The position numbers and the translations under genes are program-made. From Ruminococcus sp. OA3 (lineage in GTDB: Bacteria; Bacillota; Clostridia; Lachnospirales; Lachnospiraceae), in the NCBI RefSeq assembly GCF_022440845.1, contig NZ_JAKNTO010000001.1:3224001-3288000 (forward strand): 64,000 nucleotides of DNA, read 5' to 3'. A model generated the notes under the pieces. It saw nothing but the letters and a program-made list of their open reading frames with translations, made no database searches and was not told the DNA's origin. Shown here one piece after another: positions 43,789 to 53,021 of this stretch (its first letter is position 1; every line of letters starts with the position of its first letter).

Positions 43789-44619
43789 TCAGAGCAGAGT
43801 AACGACACAATCCACATTATCATAGTAAATATCGGATATCTTAATACCCGTCTCGCTGCTGCTCGCATGTACAACCTGTCCATCCCCGGCATACATCACA
43901 ACGTGATAGATCTCCCCATCCCGTGCATAAAAGATCAGATCACCCGGCCGGGCCTGTGACAGATCAATCCTTGTCCCCACAAGTGCCTGTTCTTTGGAAA
44001 CTCTCGGCAGCGATATCCCGAACTGCGCATATACACTCTGGACAAATCCCGAACAGTCTGCTCCATTTGTCAGTGATGTTCCTCCCCATACATAGGGATT
44101 ACCGACAAACTGTTCCGCAAAGTTCACAATCTCCTGTCTCAGCTGGTCAGCCTCCAGATTTCCTCCGTACGCCGTAGCTGCCAGAGTCTCCTGAAATGCT
44201 TTCTCCTGCTCCATGGCATATTCATCTGTATCCTGAACTGTCGATACAGCTACAGGCATATTTTCCTCGCCCATCTCATGGACCAGGCTCCAGGCTGTAT
44301 CTTCTGTATACAGATACTCCATACTGACATATCCGGTTACCTCGCCGGAAGACACAAAAGCCCATCCGTTTTCAACCGACTGAATATAGCAGACTGCCTG
44401 ATCCGGCAGCATTCCTATGATATCAAATTCTATTCCTTTATCTGACCGTACATTCAAATGGGTGTTTACATGAACCACTCCATAGTTTTTTTCATTCGTA
44501 TTAGACACCTTTGCAGTCTCCGGCTGTGCATAAGCCGTTTTTGCAAACAAAGGATCAGAAACTGCCGCCGCGCAGACAATTAAGACTGCCGCACTCAGCA
44601 TCCATGCCTTTTTGTGCAT
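43789..44619 (-). CDS. Secreted NlpC/P60 endopeptidase with SH3b domain
   Basis: 276-aa cell-wall hydrolase. Signal peptide at 1-31 (MLSAAVLIVCAAAVSDPLFA then AYAQ). Bacterial SH3 domain about 47-105 (VNTHLNVRSDKG, YVSMEYLY). The NlpC/P60 domain from about 160 has catalytic Cys in NGADCSGFVQSVY, His in EIYHVVMYAGDG and a second His in QVVHASS. It cuts peptidoglycan stem peptides, probably D-Glu-(m)DAP. A terminator is not obvious after its stop; it has its own promoter. Confidence 0.95.
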   Translation of the reverse strand: MHKKAWMLSAAVLIVCAAAVSDPLFAKTAYAQPETAKVSNTNEKNYGVVHVNTHLNVRSDKGIEFDIIGMLPDQAVCYIQSVENGWAFVSSGEVTGYVSMEYLYTEDTAWSLVHEMGEENMPVAVSTVQDTDEYAMEQEKAFQETLAATAYGGNLEADQLRQEIVNFAEQFVGNPYVWGGTSLTNGADCSGFVQSVYAQFGISLPRVSKEQALVGTRIDLSQARPGDLIFYARDGEIYHVVMYAGDGQVVHASSSETGIKISDIYYDNVDCVVTLL

Positions 44620-44638
44620 AATACCTCCTATGAAATTG

Positions 44639-44690
44639 GTAACTATTCAGGACGGCTTACAGCTATACTCCCGCCGTCCGGAATTGTTAC
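44639..44690. repeat. Intergenic palindromic repeat, copy c
   Basis: Arms GTAACTATTCAGGACGGC and GCCGTCCGGAATTGTTAC pair with two mismatches across a 16-nt loop. On the plus strand ATTTTTATT follows. It lies in the 5' leader of the NlpC/P60 gene and downstream of the symporter gene, where it could also act as a terminator. Confidence 0.7.
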
Positions 44691-44715
44691 ATTTTTATTA
44701 CAGCTGTACATGAAA

Positions 44716-44743
44716 AGTATACCACATTTTCATCATACTACAA
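44716..44743 (-). promoter_or_regulatory. Promoter of the NlpC/P60 gene
   Basis: On the minus strand TTGTAG (44738-44743), 16 nt, TATACT (44716-44721); the palindromic repeat lies between it and the ATG. Confidence 0.55.
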
Positions 44744-44778
44744 CGGAATTCGTTCGACAAAATCTTCCAGTCTCCCCT

Positions 44779-46428
44779 TTAAATTGGAACCTGCACCACA
44801 CGTTTGTCCTCTTCCGGCTCTTCATCCAGGATTGAAAACGCGATATTTGTCGCATGGTCAGCCACTCGTTCCAGACCGGATACCACATCGGAGAAGATCA
44901 TTCCGGCTTCCGGCGTACATGCATTTCTTGTCAGCCGCTCAACATGACTCTGCTGAAGGTCACGTTCTTTTACATCGATCCGGTTTTCCAGATCCAGAAT
45001 CTCCTGCAGATGTTCCTGGCTGTTATTTGAGAACATATCCAGTGCATATGTCATGATCTGCATAACCAGATCAAGCATCTCTGAGAGTTCCCGTTTACTT
45101 TCGCTGCTGAACGTTACCTGGTCGTCCCTGACCATAAGAGCCGCCTCAGCAATATTTTCCGCATGGTCGCCGATACGCTCAATATCGTTCGCCACATGGA
45201 ACAGTCCTCCGATACTCCTGGCATCGTCAATCGGCAGCGTCATCTGATTGATATTTACCAGATAGTTTGTAATTGCATTATTGAGATAGTCAATATTTTT
45301 TTCCACCCGGTACACCGTCTGTATCTCTTTTTCATCCAGTGTTATCAGCGCATTCATGGAACGGACAAGGTTCGTCATCGCCATATTCCCCATATGCTCC
45401 AGTTCTCTCGTCGCCTCCAGCACCGCCGTTGTGGGTGAGAACATGGATTTGTCTCCAATATAGAGAAGTTCGAAATCTTCTCCCTCCTCGTCTTTTCCCC
45501 TGACCACAACATGTGTCAGTTTGATGATCCAGGGCATGATCGGGAATATAATCACCACCCAGGCAATCTTCATAATCGTATTGGCATTTGCGATCGCACG
45601 GCTGATATTTCCGCCTGAAATATGTAATACCCAATCCACAACCGGATTCAGTGCAAACAGGAACACAACACAGAAAATCAACATTCCCGTCAGGTTATAG
45701 AACAGATGGATAAGAGCTGTTCTCCTGGCGTCCTTACGTCCCCCGAGACTTGCAAGCAGCGCTGAGGTTGTACAGCCTATATTGCTTCCCATCATAAGAT
45801 ACAGGCAGATTGGCAGTTCCAGAAGTCCTCCCTGCGCCAGCAGCATCAGGATACCTACAGTCGCCGAATTGCTCTGCAGTACAGCTGTCACGAGATACCC
45901 GACAAGTATCGCCAGATATGGATTCGACAGGGAGCCAAGCGTATTGACAATGACCGGCGCATCCTTAATGATTGCGAGTGCCGCTGACATTGTCGACAAA
46001 CCCATGAACAGCATACCGAACCCAAGAAACACTTCACCAAACTTATTGACAATCGGTTTCTTTATAAACATCAGCATGACAACGCCCAGAATAACAAACA
46101 GCGGCGCTATATCTGACAGATTGAAAGCAATCAGCTGACCCGTCATAGTCGTACCGATACTTGCTCCCATGATCACTCCTGAAGCCTGGGCCAGATTCAT
46201 CAGCCCTGAATTGACAAAACTTACCACCATAACTGTCGTCGCATTCGATGACTGTATGATCGCAGTGAATATGATACCTACTATCACACCAATAAAACGG
46301 TTTTTCGTAAATACTTCCAGTATTTTGCGCAGTTTGGAGCCGGCAGCCTTTTCCAGGCCTTCACTCATCATTTTCATACCGTACAGAAAAAAACCTAATC
46401 CACCGGCTAGCATTAATACTTCTTTCAT
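44779..46428 (-). CDS. Na+/Pi cotransporter with PhoU-like domain
   Basis: 549-aa membrane protein of the NptA/YjbB family that imports phosphate with sodium. Two repeated Na/Pi motifs are seen: GVIVGIIFTAIIQSSNATTVMV (about 50) and YLVTAVLQSNSATVGILMLL (about 180); each has the QSS/QSN signature. About eight membrane helices occupy residues 1-310. The C-terminal PhoU-like helical domain spans about 340-540 (NDIERIGDHAENIAE, SGLERVADHATNIAF). AAGGAG lies 9 nt before the ATG and ribF ends 35 nt upstream, so cotranscription is possible. Confidence 0.95.
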   Translation of the reverse strand: MKEVLMLAGGLGFFLYGMKMMSEGLEKAAGSKLRKILEVFTKNRFIGVIVGIIFTAIIQSSNATTVMVVSFVNSGLMNLAQASGVIMGASIGTTMTGQLIAFNLSDIAPLFVILGVVMLMFIKKPIVNKFGEVFLGFGMLFMGLSTMSAALAIIKDAPVIVNTLGSLSNPYLAILVGYLVTAVLQSNSATVGILMLLAQGGLLELPICLYLMMGSNIGCTTSALLASLGGRKDARRTALIHLFYNLTGMLIFCVVFLFALNPVVDWVLHISGGNISRAIANANTIMKIAWVVIIFPIMPWIIKLTHVVVRGKDEEGEDFELLYIGDKSMFSPTTAVLEATRELEHMGNMAMTNLVRSMNALITLDEKEIQTVYRVEKNIDYLNNAITNYLVNINQMTLPIDDARSIGGLFHVANDIERIGDHAENIAEAALMVRDDQVTFSSESKRELSEMLDLVMQIMTYALDMFSNNSQEHLQEILDLENRIDVKERDLQQSHVERLTRNACTPEAGMIFSDVVSGLERVADHATNIAFSILDEEPEEDKRVVQVPI

Positions 46429-46463
46429 ACCGTACTTCTCCTTAATTTCCCCTCATGGTAAAA

Positions 46464-47411
46464 CTATAAAGGAAACTCAGATGTTTGTCCATAAGTATCC
46501 CTGAAAAACTGCAGACACTGCATCTCGTCCCTGCGGATCTGATGCTGCAGTTCCGTAAGGGAGGAGAACTTGAACTCCGGCCTCAGAAAATGATGAAGTC
46601 TGACACAGGCCTGTTTTCCATATAACTGTTCATCACAGTCAAAAAGATACGTTTCCACACCCGGAAACCTGTCCCCAACCGTTGGTTTCATACCGATATT
46701 GCTGATTCCAAAGTAATGGATCCCTTCAATCTCTGTCACAGATGCATAGACTCCAAAAGGCGGGAGCAGTTTCTGAGCACACGGCCTCTGATTGATCGTT
46801 GGAACACCAATCGTATGTCCAAGGTGATTGCCGTGCAGGATTTCTCCCTCAATAAAAAACGGATACCCCAGCAGATCATTTGCCTTCTCTATATTTCCGG
46901 CTAAAATCTCTTCGCGGATATAAGTGCTGCTGATTTCTTTCGCACCGTCCATTTCTTTTTCTATGATATCCACCGAATAGCCATACTGTCTGCCCATCTC
47001 GGCCAGAAGCTCCGGAGTTCCCTGGCGCTTATAGCCAAAATGAAAATCCGGTCCGACAGCAATGTATGCTGCTTTCATCTGATTTACAAGGATCTCACGT
47101 ACGAAATCCTGTGCATCCATATGCATGATCTCAGGTACAAACGGACACTCGATCAGGCATTCCACACCTTCCAGCTCTGCAACATGGCGCCGTTCTTCAT
47201 TTGTCAGTATAATCTTAAAAGCAGGATCTGACAAACGCATGACCGGTGACACGTCAAACGTAAAGATGACTGTTTCAAAGCCATCTTCTCCAAATTTCTT
47301 TATGCAGTTAAGCAGCTTCCTGTGCCCTCGGTGGAGCCCGTCAAACTTACCCAGCGTTATGGCACTGCGTCTATTCAAAACAAAATCAAGTGAACTTGTT
47401 ATATATTTCAT
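46464..47411 (-). CDS. ribF: Bifunctional riboflavin kinase/FAD synthetase
   Basis: 315 aa. The N-terminal FAD synthetase (adenylyltransferase) domain has ITLGKFDGLHRGHRKLL and SSTYIREEILAG. The C-terminal flavokinase domain has GHTIGVPTINQR and VETYLFDCDEQLYG. Makes FMN then FAD. The PTIN in place of PTAN is a small variation. Start ATG 47411 overlaps the truB stop by 4 bp; the frame to 47450 is inside truB. Last gene of the classical operon. Confidence 0.95.
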   Translation of the reverse strand: MKYITSSLDFVLNRRSAITLGKFDGLHRGHRKLLNCIKKFGEDGFETVIFTFDVSPVMRLSDPAFKIILTNEERRHVAELEGVECLIECPFVPEIMHMDAQDFVREILVNQMKAAYIAVGPDFHFGYKRQGTPELLAEMGRQYGYSVDIIEKEMDGAKEISSTYIREEILAGNIEKANDLLGYPFFIEGEILHGNHLGHTIGVPTINQRPCAQKLLPPFGVYASVTEIEGIHYFGISNIGMKPTVGDRFPGVETYLFDCDEQLYGKQACVRLHHFLRPEFKFSSLTELQHQIRRDEMQCLQFFRDTYGQTSEFPL

Positions 47412-48322
47412 CTTTCGCTGCTCCCGTCTCTGAACATTTTCACCAGACAAAACACCTGGGATTTTCCATCATAACGGTAGATTCCAATAAACATTTCCTC
47501 TCCGTCATATGCGCGGACACATTGATCATCGCTCAGGCAGCCTGAAGGTCTTTCCAGATCTTTCACTGAAAATGAATTCCCGTTACAGACACGCTGAATG
47601 GCTGGCTGTGCCACCTGTACCGACGGATACTGTTCAAACATAACATCAATCGGCACAACTGCCTGCTCCACCGTTCCCTCAGCCGCCATCCGCTCCATCT
47701 GTGCAAGAGTGAAGCTTTTATCAGCTGTAAAGCGGCCCACCCTGGTCCTGACCAGCGATTCCATACATGCCCCGCATCCCAGCTTCTCGCCGATATCATG
47801 GCATAACGTACGGATATACGTTCCCTTTGAGCAGGTCACCCTCAGGGCAATCCGCGGAAGTTCCATGTGCAGTACATCGATTTCATAAAAATGTACCGGT
47901 CTGGCTTTTCTCTCCACTGTCTTCCCTTCCCGGGCCAGTTCGTATAGTTTTTTTCCGTTAATCTTCAGCGCTGAATACATGGGCGGCACCTGCATATAAT
48001 CGCCGATAAAAGTATCGATACACGCTGCCGCCTCCTGTTCTTTCACAAAGACTTCCCGTGTTTTCAGCACAGCTCCGCTCAAATCCTGAGTATCGGTTGT
48101 GATACCGAGGTGCAGGACGGTCTCATAGGTCTTATTTTCATCTGTGAGCATATCACAAAGTTTCGTCGCTTTTCCGAGGCATACCGGAAGAACGCCGGTT
48201 GCATCCGGATCCAGTGTTCCCGTATGGCCGATTTTCTTCTGTTTCAGAATCCCTCTCAGCCTGGCCACGACATCATGTGAAGTATATCCCGCCTCTTTAT
48301 AGATATTGATAATACCATTCAT
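47408..48322 (-). CDS. truB: tRNA pseudouridine-55 synthase
   Basis: 304 aa. The catalytic Asp lies in the HTGTLDPDATGVLPVCLG motif (about residue 40). Other landmarks are NKTYETVLHLGITTDTQD, VPPMYSALKINGKKLYELAR and CSKGTYIRTLCHDIG. It modifies U55 of the T-loop in tRNAs. Start ATG 48322 overlaps the DHH gene stop (ATGA); the frame to 48361 is upstream of that. Confidence 0.97.
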   Translation of the reverse strand: MNGIINIYKEAGYTSHDVVARLRGILKQKKIGHTGTLDPDATGVLPVCLGKATKLCDMLTDENKTYETVLHLGITTDTQDLSGAVLKTREVFVKEQEAAACIDTFIGDYMQVPPMYSALKINGKKLYELAREGKTVERKARPVHFYEIDVLHMELPRIALRVTCSKGTYIRTLCHDIGEKLGCGACMESLVRTRVGRFTADKSFTLAQMERMAAEGTVEQAVVPIDVMFEQYPSVQVAQPAIQRVCNGNSFSVKDLERPSGCLSDDQCVRAYDGEEMFIGIYRYDGKSQVFCLVKMFRDGSSER

Positions 48323-49287
48323 CTTTTCTTCTTCTCCGCTTTCAGCTGGCGGCGGATGCATGTTACAATTTTTTCAATAATTTCTTCAGGCTCTCCCGCA
48401 AGCGTACAGCCAGCTGCCATCCGATGACCGCCTCCCTCAAAAGAAGCCGCTATTTTGCTGACATCCACAATGCCGTTGGATCGAAGGCTCACCTTATACT
48501 GCTGCGCAGCCACCGCATACAAAAAGACAGCTGCTTCCACTCCTTCCGTCAGACGAAGCTGATTCACAACACCATCCAGATCCTGGGGCGCAGCACCATA
48601 CTTTTTCATATCCTTACCGGTCACAACTCCAGCTATGCATTTTCCATCGAGAAGCAGCCTGCTTTGCATCAGCGTCTGTCCCATGATCCTGTTCTGATCA
48701 TATGTTTTCTTATAGAAAGAATCCTCGATAATACGTGTGAACGGGATCCCCTGATCCATCAGCCATCCCGCGATCCGCATCGTCTTTCCGGATGTATTCG
48801 TATACTGAAAAACTCCGGAGTCATGAACAATTCCGGTATAAAGTGCTGTCGCAACGGGTACTGTGATCTTTTCCCGCTGCATCAGATCAAACAGAACCTC
48901 ACAAGTTGAACTTGCCTTCGGCACTACGTGGTTGATCTCTGCCAGCCCATGATTTGTGATATGATGATCGACACATACGCTTTTCTTTGCTGTCTGAAGA
49001 TATTCGCCTGCAATTCCGATCCTGTCTTCACTGCTGACGTCAAACAGCAGCAGCAGATCATATATTTTCCCTGTCTCTGCCGCTTTTCTGACAATCTCAA
49101 GTTCATCCAGATGTCCGAATACCGGCCGCATATCACCCAGGTATACGTCCGCCTTAACATCGGGATAATTCGCCTTCAGATAAAGGTACATCGCCATACA
49201 GGAACCGATGCAATCCCCATCGGGATTGACGTGTCCTGCAATCGCGATACTCTCAGCACCTTCAAGAATTTCTTCAATACTATTCAT
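48319..49287 (-). CDS. DHH/DHHA1 phosphoesterase (NrnA type)
   Basis: 322-aa bifunctional oligoribonuclease/pAp-phosphatase homologue. Motifs: IAGHVNPDGDCIGS, LLFDVSSEDRIG, VDHHITN (DHH motif, near 100), YTGIVHDSGVFQYTNT and the DHHA1 GGGHRMAAGC near residue 290. It degrades nanoRNA and pAp. Start ATG 49287 lies 4 nt after the rbfA stop; a longer frame to 49380 overlaps rbfA and has no RBS. Confidence 0.94.
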   Translation of the reverse strand: MNSIEEILEGAESIAIAGHVNPDGDCIGSCMAMYLYLKANYPDVKADVYLGDMRPVFGHLDELEIVRKAAETGKIYDLLLLFDVSSEDRIGIAGEYLQTAKKSVCVDHHITNHGLAEINHVVPKASSTCEVLFDLMQREKITVPVATALYTGIVHDSGVFQYTNTSGKTMRIAGWLMDQGIPFTRIIEDSFYKKTYDQNRIMGQTLMQSRLLLDGKCIAGVVTGKDMKKYGAAPQDLDGVVNQLRLTEGVEAAVFLYAVAAQQYKVSLRSNGIVDVSKIAASFEGGGHRMAAGCTLAGEPEEIIEKIVTCIRRQLKAEKKKR

Positions 49288-49291
49288 CCGC

Positions 49292-49663
49292 CTATTCCTC
49301 TTGGGCCGGTTCGGATGACTGAAGGTCAGAGATCTTCTTTGCCATTGTAACCCCGTACTCGATTGATGTATCAAGGACAAATGTGATCTGCGGGGTATTG
49401 CGGAGATTCAGATTTTTTGCAAGCTGACGCCTGATAAATCCCTCCGCACTCCTTAAACCGGCAATCGTATTGGTTTTTTCCTCTTCATTTCCAAGCACAC
49501 TGATGTATGCTTTACACGTCTTCAGATCCGGGGCAACTTCAGCTGCAGTCACAGACGTCATCATATGGATCCTGGGGTCCTTGATTTCCTTCTGAATGAT
49601 CAGGCTGAGTTCTCTTTGCACTTCTCCGCTGATACGTGTGTTTTTTATGCTGTTTTTTCTCAT
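49292..49663 (-). CDS. rbfA: Ribosome-binding factor A
   Basis: 123-aa 30S maturation factor. Family pattern: ISGEVQRELSLIIQKEIKDPRI, VTAAEVAPDLKTCKAYISVLG, LRSAEGFIRRQLAKNLNLRNTP, ITFVLDTSIEYG. It ends with an acidic tail. Position between infB and the DHH gene is universal in Clostridia. Confidence 0.97.
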   Translation of the reverse strand: MRKNSIKNTRISGEVQRELSLIIQKEIKDPRIHMMTSVTAAEVAPDLKTCKAYISVLGNEEEKTNTIAGLRSAEGFIRRQLAKNLNLRNTPQITFVLDTSIEYGVTMAKKISDLQSSEPAQEE

Positions 49664-49688
49664 TTTCTACTCCCTGCGCGGTATCTGC

Positions 49689-52436
49689 TTATCTGGGCAC
49701 TTCAACCATGGTATATGCTTCCACCACATCCAGTTCCTGGATTTCATTGAATCCTTCAAATACAAGTCCGCATTCATAACCAGATTTCACTTCTTTTACA
49801 TCGTCTTTAAAACGTTTCAGGGATGCGAGCTGACCTTCAAAGATCTGAGTTCCTTCACGGGTGATCCTGACGGAGCAGCCTCTCTGGAAGATACCGTCCA
49901 GCACATAGCTTCCCGCAATATTTCCAACCCCTGATGCCTTAAAGATCTGGCGTACCTCTGCGTGGCCGATCACTTTTTCTTCAAATATAGGATCCAGAAG
50001 ACCTTTCATCGCTGCTTCCACATCTTCTATCGCCTGATAAATGACACGGTACAGGCGGAGATCAACACCTTCCTGTTCCGCTATCGCCTTAGCGGTCGCA
50101 TCTGGACGTACATTGAAGCCGATAATGATCGCATTGGAAGCTGAAGCCAGCGTTACATCCGATTCGTTCACGGCACCTACTCCGCCGTGCACGATCTTGA
50201 CTACCACTTCATCATTGGAGAGCTTGGTAAGACTCTGCTTCACAGCCTCCACAGATCCCTGCACATCAGCCTTCACAACAATACCCAGCTCTTTCAGGTT
50301 GCCTTCTTTGATCTGGCTGAACAGATCATCCAGAGACATTTTCGCTTTTGTCTCTTCCAGAAGACGGTTTCTGTTTTCGGATACAAAGGTAGCTGCGAAA
50401 TTCTTGGCTTCCTTATCATTTTCTGTGGCAACAAGAACCTCCCCTGCATTTGGCACATCACCAAGTCCAAGGATCTCAACAGGCGTAGACGGTCCTGCCT
50501 CTTTTACTCTTCGTCCCTTATCATCCATCATTGCCCTGACTTTACCAGAACATGCACCTGCTGCGATAAAATCTCCTACATACAGAGTTCCCTTCTGTAC
50601 CAGGATCGTTGCAACCGGTCCTTTTCCCTTATCCAGTTTGGCTTCAATGACAAGTCCTCTGGCTTTGCGCTTTGGATTTGCCTTCAGTTCACATACCTCG
50701 GAAGTCAGCAGGATCATCTCAAGCAGTTCATTGATACCTTCCTGTGTGTGGGCAGATACCGGAACAAAAATGGTACTTCCGCCCCAGTCCTCCGGAATCA
50801 GCTCATACTCTGACAATTCCTGTTTTACCCGCTCTACATTTGCACTCGGTTTATCGATTTTATTAATCGCTACGATAATTTCAACTCCTGCCGCTTTGGC
50901 ATGGTTGATCGCTTCAATCGTCTGTGGCATAACACCGTCATCCGCTGCCACCACCAGGATCGCAATGTCTGTCGCATTTGCACCACGCATACGCATTGCA
51001 GTGAACGCTTCATGACCCGGTGTATCCAGGAATGTGATCTGCTGTCCGTCAACATCTACTGTATAAGCGCCAATATGCTGTGTGATGCCTCCGGCCTCTC
51101 TGTCTGTCACCCTCGTGTTCCGGATCGCATCCAGAAGAGACGTTTTTCCATGGTCAACATGACCCATAACACAGACAACCGGCGGTCTGGAAACAAGCAT
51201 GCTGGTATCTTCTTCTTCCTCTTTCAGAAGTTCTTCTATTACGTCAACTTTTACTTCCGGTTCTGCGATGATATCGTACTCGAGCGCAATCTCCTGAGCC
51301 TTCTCGAAATCAATCTCATGATTAACTGTAACCATGATTCCCTGCATAAACAGTTTCTTAACGATAACAGACGGCTGCATTTTCATTTTGTCAGCGAGCT
51401 CACGAATCGTCATTTTCTCCGGAAGTATAATTTCTTTGATTTCTTCCTTCTTCTCCTCTTTCGGCTGCTGATGCACCGGTTTCTGAAGAGCCTTCGGAAT
51501 TCTTGACTGCTGGCGGCGTCCCTGATTCGGGCGTTTGCTTCCGCCTTTTTGACGGTCATTCGTAAATTTATCTCCGCGCTGTGCTACTTTATCTTTTTCT
51601 TTATCTTTTCTCACATCACGGGACGGTTTCTGTACAAGTGGCGTATCCCCCGTCTCTCCCTGTGGTTTCCGTGCAGTCGTACTGCGGCGCGCGTCCTGCG
51701 GTCCCCTGCGGAAATCTCTTCCGTCCTTGTCTCCCTGCGGTCTGCGGCTGTCATTACTTCTTGGACCCGGTCTTCCCTGACCACTCTGGCCCGGTCTTCC
51801 CTGACCACTCTGGCCTGGTCTTCCCTGACCGCCCTGGCCCGGTCTTCCCTGACCGCTCTGGCCCGGTCTTCCCTGACCACTCTGGCCTGATCTTCCCTGT
51901 CCACCTGAACCCGGTCTTCCCTGACCGCTCTGGCCCTGACGCTGCTGGCCCTGTGTACCACCGGATGCATACCGCTGGCCCTGACCGGAACTCTGACGGT
52001 TCTGCTGATTCTGTTCTGTCCTTCCCTGAACACCGCTGTTCTGCGCAGAACGCTGCTGTCCCTGGCCGGACTGCTGACCCTGATTCTGACTCTGCTGACC
52101 CTGATGCTGAGGTTTGGACCCCTGTGCCGGGCGTGCTGAACCGGATCCGGATTTTCCTCCCGAACGGCTCTTTCCATAGTTTTTCCCCTCCGGCGTCGTT
52201 GCATTCTGCGGCCGGAACACCTGGATAATATTGGATTTCTTTTTAGGTTTTCCCTCGTTGTTGTTTTGATTTTCTTCTTTCTTATCAAATGTATCTCGCA
52301 ATAATTTCTCCTCCGCTTCCTCTAAAGAACTCATATGACTTTTTACTTCCACACCACGGCTTATTAAAAAGTTCATGACTTCTCTGTTACTTTTTCCTAT
52401 CTCTTTTGCAATTTCGTGTACTCTGATTTTTGGCAC
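49689..52436 (-). CDS. infB: Translation initiation factor IF-2
   Basis: 915-aa GTPase that recruits fMet-tRNA. It starts with GTG 52436 (AGGTGG upstream) and [20 protein letters not shown], the IF2N domain. A long Gln/Gly/Arg-rich linker (about 60-330) includes seven tandem GQSGQGRP-like octapeptides. A second IF2N follows ([20 protein letters not shown]). The G domain has [22 protein letters not shown] and NKIDKPSA near residues 425-540, then domains II-IV. Third gene product after nusA with ylxR and ylxQ between. Confidence 0.98.
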   Translation of the reverse strand: MPKIRVHEIAKEIGKSNREVMNFLISRGVEVKSHMSSLEEAEEKLLRDTFDKKEENQNNNEGKPKKKSNIIQVFRPQNATTPEGKNYGKSRSGGKSGSGSARPAQGSKPQHQGQQSQNQGQQSGQGQQRSAQNSGVQGRTEQNQQNRQSSGQGQRYASGGTQGQQRQGQSGQGRPGSGGQGRSGQSGQGRPGQSGQGRPGQGGQGRPGQSGQGRPGQSGQGRPGPRSNDSRRPQGDKDGRDFRRGPQDARRSTTARKPQGETGDTPLVQKPSRDVRKDKEKDKVAQRGDKFTNDRQKGGSKRPNQGRRQQSRIPKALQKPVHQQPKEEKKEEIKEIILPEKMTIRELADKMKMQPSVIVKKLFMQGIMVTVNHEIDFEKAQEIALEYDIIAEPEVKVDVIEELLKEEEEDTSMLVSRPPVVCVMGHVDHGKTSLLDAIRNTRVTDREAGGITQHIGAYTVDVDGQQITFLDTPGHEAFTAMRMRGANATDIAILVVAADDGVMPQTIEAINHAKAAGVEIIVAINKIDKPSANVERVKQELSEYELIPEDWGGSTIFVPVSAHTQEGINELLEMILLTSEVCELKANPKRKARGLVIEAKLDKGKGPVATILVQKGTLYVGDFIAAGACSGKVRAMMDDKGRRVKEAGPSTPVEILGLGDVPNAGEVLVATENDKEAKNFAATFVSENRNRLLEETKAKMSLDDLFSQIKEGNLKELGIVVKADVQGSVEAVKQSLTKLSNDEVVVKIVHGGVGAVNESDVTLASASNAIIIGFNVRPDATAKAIAEQEGVDLRLYRVIYQAIEDVEAAMKGLLDPIFEEKVIGHAEVRQIFKASGVGNIAGSYVLDGIFQRGCSVRITREGTQIFEGQLASLKRFKDDVKEVKSGYECGLVFEGFNEIQELDVVEAYTMVEVPR
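51769..51936. repeat. Seven tandem 24-bp repeats within infB
   Basis: Seven consecutive 24-bp units, each starting GGTCTTCCCTGACC (plus strand), with small changes between units (the sixth is most divergent). On the coding strand each encodes an octapeptide of the GQSGQGRP type. The unit length keeps the frame, so copy number can vary without harm. Confidence 0.9.
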
Positions 52437-52462
52437 TCTACCACCTGACCTTTCTGCCTTTC

Positions 52463-52768
52463 CTATGCATTTAGCTGCTGTTCAATGGCCTGCCCCAGAT
52501 TCTCATCCAGAATTGCTAATGATGCCCGAAACTCCTTTCCGATCGCTCTTCCAAGTTCTGTCTTCTCTCCAAAGAAGTAACATGGCACTTTATAATACAG
52601 ACACATATTCTGAAACTTTTTTTTCGTATTTGCCGACGCTTCGTCAGCTACGATCACCAGCCTGGCTTTTCCGGTTTTGACTGCCTTTTCCGTAGAGAAC
52701 TCTCCGCTTGCTACTTTTCCGGCCTTCATTGCAAGGCCCATCAATGATACTGTTTTATTTCTGTTCAA
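52463..52768 (-). CDS. L7Ae-family ribosomal-like protein YlxQ
   Basis: 101-aa L7Ae/L30e-fold RNA-binding protein (YlxQ) always found between ylxR and infB in Firmicutes. Motifs: [21 protein letters not shown] and [17 protein letters not shown]. Start is TTG 52768 with AAGGAG 10 nt upstream and a 14-bp overlap with ylxR. Precise role is not settled. Confidence 0.93.
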   Translation of the reverse strand: MNRNKTVSLMGLAMKAGKVASGEFSTEKAVKTGKARLVIVADEASANTKKKFQNMCLYYKVPCYFFGEKTELGRAIGKEFRASLAILDENLGQAIEQQLNA

Positions 52769-53021
52769 TCGTATCCAGCTCCTTTTTAAGCGCTTCGTAG
52801 ACTTCTGTCGGAATGGCCATTTTAAGCGAACGTTCCAATCCCTTATTATTCACTGCCTTTTCAAAGCACTCCTTTGAAAAGCACAGATAAGCTCCGCGTC
52901 CGTTTTTCTTACCGGTCGTATCCAGGATGATTTCTTCTTCTGTAGTCCTCAGGATGCGCATCATATCTTTTTTGCTCTTCATTTCCTGACATCCGGTGCA
53001 TTTACGCATCGGCACTTTCAT
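52755..53021 (-). CDS. YlxR (DUF448) RNA-binding protein
   Basis: 88-aa protein. It has MRKCTGCQEMKSKKDMMRI, the CxxC-containing start of YlxR, and TGKKNGRGAYLCFSKECFEKA. It is a small nucleic-acid-binding protein of the nusA operon; in B. subtilis it is reported to affect transcription of other genes. The start at 53021 lies inside the end of nusA (20-bp overlap), so translation is coupled; an ATG 12 nt later is also possible. Confidence 0.93.
   Translation of the reverse strand: MKVPMRKCTGCQEMKSKKDMMRILRTTEEEIILDTTGKKNGRGAYLCFSKECFEKAVNNKGLERSLKMAIPTEVYEALKKELDTIEQK

Noticed and set aside
44744-44778. Dedicated terminator after the Na/Pi symporter
   Set aside because: Only a 4-bp AACG/CGTT stem is present; the nearby palindromic repeat is a better candidate.
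47412-47450. FMN riboswitch in front of ribF
   Set aside because: ribF starts inside truB with a 4-bp overlap, so there is no room for a riboswitch.
51769-51936. Regular 24-bp repeats considered as CRISPR
   Set aside because: There are no unique spacers and the units are contiguous and in frame within infB.
51581-52228. Repeat-rich plus-strand frame resembling a proline-rich protein
   Set aside because: It is the complement of the infB linker repeats; the opposite strand has full IF-2 domains.
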